A DNA stretch of 7,234 nt from Alphaproteobacteria bacterium (GTDB lineage: Bacteria > Pseudomonadota > Alphaproteobacteria > Rhizobiales > Beijerinckiaceae): NCBI GenBank assembly GCA_009921785.1, contig RFXE01000086.1:1-7234 (forward strand). The letters run 5' to 3'. The notes under the pieces were generated by a model, which saw only the letters and a program-made list of their open reading frames with translations, was not told the DNA's origin and did not search any database. Every line of letters starts with the position of its first letter. The first letter of the stretch is position 1. Position numbers and translations under genes: made by a program. Below are positions 4,644 through 7,234 of the stretch, piece by piece.

Positions 4644-6440
4644 ATGCGGGCTCTATCGGTGCTCATCAGCGAGCTTGCCTATTTGCGCGGCGCATTACGC
4701 ACGTTGAACCGCGTCAAGCCGATCAAATCAACGCCCAACAAAACCGTCCTTGATCGGCTAGAAGAGATTGCCAGCCAGAATGCGAGCCGTGTGGCGCTGA
4801 TCTCCGAGCGCGAGACGCTGACTTATGGCCAGATGAGCGCGCGCATCAACCGCATCGCGCGCTGGGCAAAAGCGAATGGAATCAACAAAGGCGACACGGT
4901 GGCGTTGTTTTTACCAAACCGCCCCGATTATCTCTGCATTTGGCTTGGTATTGCGCGCGCGGGTGGCGCAACAGCACTTCTCAACACATCACAATCTGGT
5001 CATGCGTTGATGCACTCTGTCACCATCGTCAAGCCGAAGCTTGCGATTGTCGCGGCAGAGCTCTTAGAGACCTATCGTCACGCGATGGACGGTGTGGTCG
5101 ATGCCCCACGCGTTCTGGTTCATGGCTTTGGAGAGTCCGAACTTAATTGGGTGCTGAACGATTTTTCTGATGCGCCACTCGAAGCGCATGAGCGCGTACC
5201 GCTCACCATCGATGATCGCTGCGTTTATGTTTATACATCCGGTACAACGGGTCTTCCGAAAGCCGCCAATATCAATCATTACCGTGTGAGTGCCATGGCG
5301 CTTGGCTTCTCCTCAGTGATGGAGGTGAAAGCGAGCGACAGACTCTATGATTGCCTGCCAATGTATCATTCGAATGGCGGCATTCTTGCCACTCTTGGTG
5401 TGCTTATTCGTGGCGGGAGCGTCGTCATTCGTGAAAAATTCTCCGTGCGCGAATTTTGGAGCGATATCATCCGGCATGACTGCACGCTGTTTTTCTATAT
5501 CGGTGAATTATGCCGTTATCTTTTAAATGCGCCGCCGTCGCTAAATGATCGGCAGCACAATATCCGCCTCATTTGTGGCAATGGGTTGCGCCCCGATATC
5601 TGGCATGCTTTTTCCAAACGCTTCGGCATCAAGCGTATTCGAGAATTTTATGGCGCAACCGAAGGCAATATTGCGCTCTTCAATTTTGATTCGCGTCCCG
5701 GTGCTGTGGGCCGCATTCCGAAATGGGCGGAGAAACGTTTCGTCGTCAAAGTCGTGCGTTTTGATGTCGAGAATGAAAAGCCGATGCGCGATGCTCAAGG
5801 GCGCTGCATTCCCTGCGCGCCGGGTGAAATCGGCGAAATCATTGGCGAGATTATCGATGATCCGAATGCACCTGCCAACCGCTTTGAAGGTTATGCCGAT
5901 AAAAGTGCCGATGAAGCGAAAATCTTACGAAACGCATTTCGAGATGATGATGCCTGGTTCCGCTCCGGCGACCTCGTAACACGCGATGATCGCGGTTATT
6001 TTTATTTTGTTGATCGCGTCGGTGATACGTTCCGCTGGAAAGGCGAGAATATTTCAACTAATGAAGTGGCTGAAACTATAAACACACATCAGAGTGTGGC
6101 GTCCTGCGCCGTTTATGGTGTCGCCCTAAAGGATCACGACGGCAAAGCCGGTATGGCTGCCATTCATCTATCAGAACATGAGTCATTCGATCTTGAAAAC
6201 CTAACGAGCCATCTTGCCAACAATCTACCACCCCATGCACGGCCGCTCTTTTTACGTTTGCGTCGCGATGTCGACATGACGGGCACATTCAAAATCAGAA
6301 AAATTGATCTTATCCGCGAAGGTCTAACGCCGCGTGATGCAAGCGAGCCGGTCTATGTCTTTGACCAAGCGACACAACGTTATCATATACTCGATGATAC
6401 AATGCGCGGTGCGATCATTGAGGGCCGTGTGCGTCTATAA
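4644..6440 (+). CDS. Long-chain/very-long-chain acyl-CoA synthetase, FATP (VLACS) type
   Basis: A 598-residue AMP-forming ligase that activates long-chain fatty acids to acyl-CoA via an acyl-adenylate. Seen: the P-loop YTSGTTGLPK (197-206), a second conserved block LPMYHSNGG (238-246), the adenine-binding YGATEGN (336-342), SGDL (441-444) with the ribose-binding Asp443, the FATP/VLACS signature RVGDTFRWKGENIST (458-472), and TGTFKIRK (546-553) with the catalytic Lys550 of the mobile C-terminal domain. The signature separates it from ordinary FadD and from acetyl-CoA synthetases. Residues 3-24 form an amphipathic-looking helix that may touch the inner membrane. Length fits the family (about 600). 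ATG at 4644 follows the GTPase gene by 25 bases, so it is likely the third gene of that operon. Two in-frame stops, TAA then TAG, end the gene. Role is probably fatty-acid uptake and degradation or lipid recycling; chain-length preference cannot be read from sequence. Confidence 0.93.
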   Translation: MRALSVLISELAYLRGALRTLNRVKPIKSTPNKTVLDRLEEIASQNASRVALISERETLTYGQMSARINRIARWAKANGINKGDTVALFLPNRPDYLCIWLGIARAGGATALLNTSQSGHALMHSVTIVKPKLAIVAAELLETYRHAMDGVVDAPRVLVHGFGESELNWVLNDFSDAPLEAHERVPLTIDDRCVYVYTSGTTGLPKAANINHYRVSAMALGFSSVMEVKASDRLYDCLPMYHSNGGILATLGVLIRGGSVVIREKFSVREFWSDIIRHDCTLFFYIGELCRYLLNAPPSLNDRQHNIRLICGNGLRPDIWHAFSKRFGIKRIREFYGATEGNIALFNFDSRPGAVGRIPKWAEKRFVVKVVRFDVENEKPMRDAQGRCIPCAPGEIGEIIGEIIDDPNAPANRFEGYADKSADEAKILRNAFRDDDAWFRSGDLVTRDDRGYFYFVDRVGDTFRWKGENISTNEVAETINTHQSVASCAVYGVALKDHDGKAGMAAIHLSEHESFDLENLTSHLANNLPPHARPLFLRLRRDVDMTGTFKIRKIDLIREGLTPRDASEPVYVFDQATQRYHILDDTMRGAIIEGRVRL

Positions 6441-6455
6441 TAGGAATATCTATTA
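6438..6455. repeat. AT-rich inverted repeat covering the stop codons of two convergent genes
   Basis: TAATAG (6438-6443) and CTATTA (6450-6455) are exact reverse complements with a 6-base loop. The left arm is the tandem TAA-TAG stop of the FATP-type gene and the right arm includes the TAA of the opposite gene. The stem is too weak to be a convincing bidirectional terminator and no GC-rich hairpin lies nearby. Confidence 0.4.
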
Positions 6456-7234
6456 ACCGCGCGCTCTTAACTCACGGCGGATAATCTTACCCGTTGTCGT
6501 CATCGGCAGCTCAGTCACAAATTCGATCTCGCGCGGATATTCATGCGCGGACAAACGCTCTTTCACAAAGCGCGCAATATCAGCTTTCAAATCGTTACTT
6601 TGCGTAAATCCGGGGCGAAGCACAATAAAGGCTTTGACGATTTCCGTGCGAAGCTCATCGGGCTTGCCGACAGCAGCTGCTAAGGCAATCGCCGGATGCT
6701 GGATCAAACAATCCTCAATCTCGACGGGGCCGATGCGATAGCTTGACGAGGTGATCACATCATCATCGCGGCCGATGAATTTGATATAGCCTTCCTCATC
6801 CATCACGCCTTGATCGCCTGTTGTCATCCATTTGCCGATGAATTTCTCACGCGTTGCGGCTTCGCGGTTCCAATAGCCTAAAAACATCACGGGATCGGGA
6901 CGCGCAATGGCAATCTGTCCTAATTCGCCGCGCGCACATTCGGTGCCATCATCACGAATGATTGCAACATGATGTCCGGGCACAGATTTTCCAATGAAGC
7001 CGGGCTTGACCATTTGAAGCGCATTGCAAGACCCGATAACGAGATTGCATTCGGTCTGGCCATAAGCCTCATTGATCGTGAGGCCCAATTCTTCTTGCGC
7101 CCATAACAAGGTTTCAGCGCCGAGTGCTTCTCCGGCTGAGGCGATGCTGCGCAAATGCAATTGATATTTCGCGCGTGGATTTTTGATTGTGCGCAACATG
7201 CGCAAGGCAGTAGGCGGAACAAAAATATTACGGA
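6453..7234 (-). CDS. AMP-forming acyl-CoA synthetase, Acs/MACS type, C-terminal part (runs off right edge)
   Basis: The reverse strand is open from the window edge to TAA at 6455-6453, giving 259 complete residues, roughly the C-terminal half of a protein of about 540. The first residues, RNIFVPPTALRMLR, are internal to the family, so the TTG or ATG codons near 7205-7199 are not the start. Seen (numbering from the edge): AYGQTE (56-61), PGFIGKSVPGH (77-87), GELGQI (102-107), WMTTGDQG (135-142) with Asp140, GRDDDVI (154-160), YRIGPVEIE (165-173), and TTTGKIIRREL (245-255) with catalytic Lys249. The pattern fits acetyl-/propionyl-/medium-chain acyl-CoA synthetases (cytoplasmic acyl-CoA formation with ATP), not the FATP or FadD groups. 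Position 164 is Ser where the family normally has Gly before Y/H-R; this equals a CoA-contact position of Acs. The gene converges on the FATP-type gene with 12 bases between the stops. Confidence 0.9.
   Translation of the reverse strand, partial: RNIFVPPTALRMLRTIKNPRAKYQLHLRSIASAGEALGAETLLWAQEELGLTINEAYGQTECNLVIGSCNALQMVKPGFIGKSVPGHHVAIIRDDGTECARGELGQIAIARPDPVMFLGYWNREAATREKFIGKWMTTGDQGVMDEEGYIKFIGRDDDVITSSSYRIGPVEIEDCLIQHPAIALAAAVGKPDELRTEIVKAFIVLRPGFTQSNDLKADIARFVKERLSAHEYPREIEFVTELPMTTTGKIIRRELRARG

Noticed and set aside
6920..7222. Second minus-strand frame overlapping the right-edge synthetase
   Set aside because: The other frame carries all the acyl-CoA synthetase motifs continuously to the window edge; this one shows none.

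Overview
This is an ordinary-looking chromosomal segment from an alphaproteobacterium, most likely of the order Hyphomicrobiales/Rhizobiales. The evidence for that is the bolA / J-domain protein / cobS neighbourhood, an order I recall as conserved in that group, and the aerobic-type CobS sequence itself. Base composition is uneven: positions 1021-1080, inside the J-domain gene, contain 49 G+C of 60, while 3121-3180, inside a transporter gene, contain 29 of 60. There are no rRNA or tRNA genes, CRISPR arrays, insertion sequences or phage genes.

Left part (1-1517). On the minus strand lie a small zinc-finger-like/J-domain protein (1157-543) and, downstream of it, the first 140 residues of cobS (422 to the window edge), an AAA+ subunit of aerobic cobaltochelatase. 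Divergent from these on the plus strand is bolA (1242-1517). The 84-base divergent spacer holds the start signals of both units and an imperfect palindrome. The 120-base spacer between the J-domain gene and cobS holds a perfect 7-bp hairpin and the Shine-Dalgarno sequence of cobS.

Middle (1514-3467). Two EamA/DMT-family membrane transporters are transcribed divergently from a 187-base spacer. The left one converges on bolA so tightly that the two stop codons overlap on opposite strands. The right one overlaps the start of a CobW/COG0523 metallochaperone GTPase by 4 bases and appears to head a three-gene operon.

Right part (3464-7234). The COG0523 GTPase carries a linker with 21 histidines in 38 residues. 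It is followed after 25 bases by a FATP/VLACS-type long-chain acyl-CoA synthetase. Twelve bases beyond that gene's stop, a second acyl-CoA synthetase of the acetyl-/medium-chain (Acs/MACS) type ends on the opposite strand and runs off the right edge.

Functionally the window mixes metal and cofactor handling (CobS, COG0523 GTPase, BolA, a zinc-finger-like J-protein), membrane transport, and fatty-acid activation. I see no clearly new defence or mobile system. The leads most worth checking are the EamA-COG0523-FATP operon and a Gly-to-Ser change at a CoA-contact position of the right-edge acyl-CoA synthetase.
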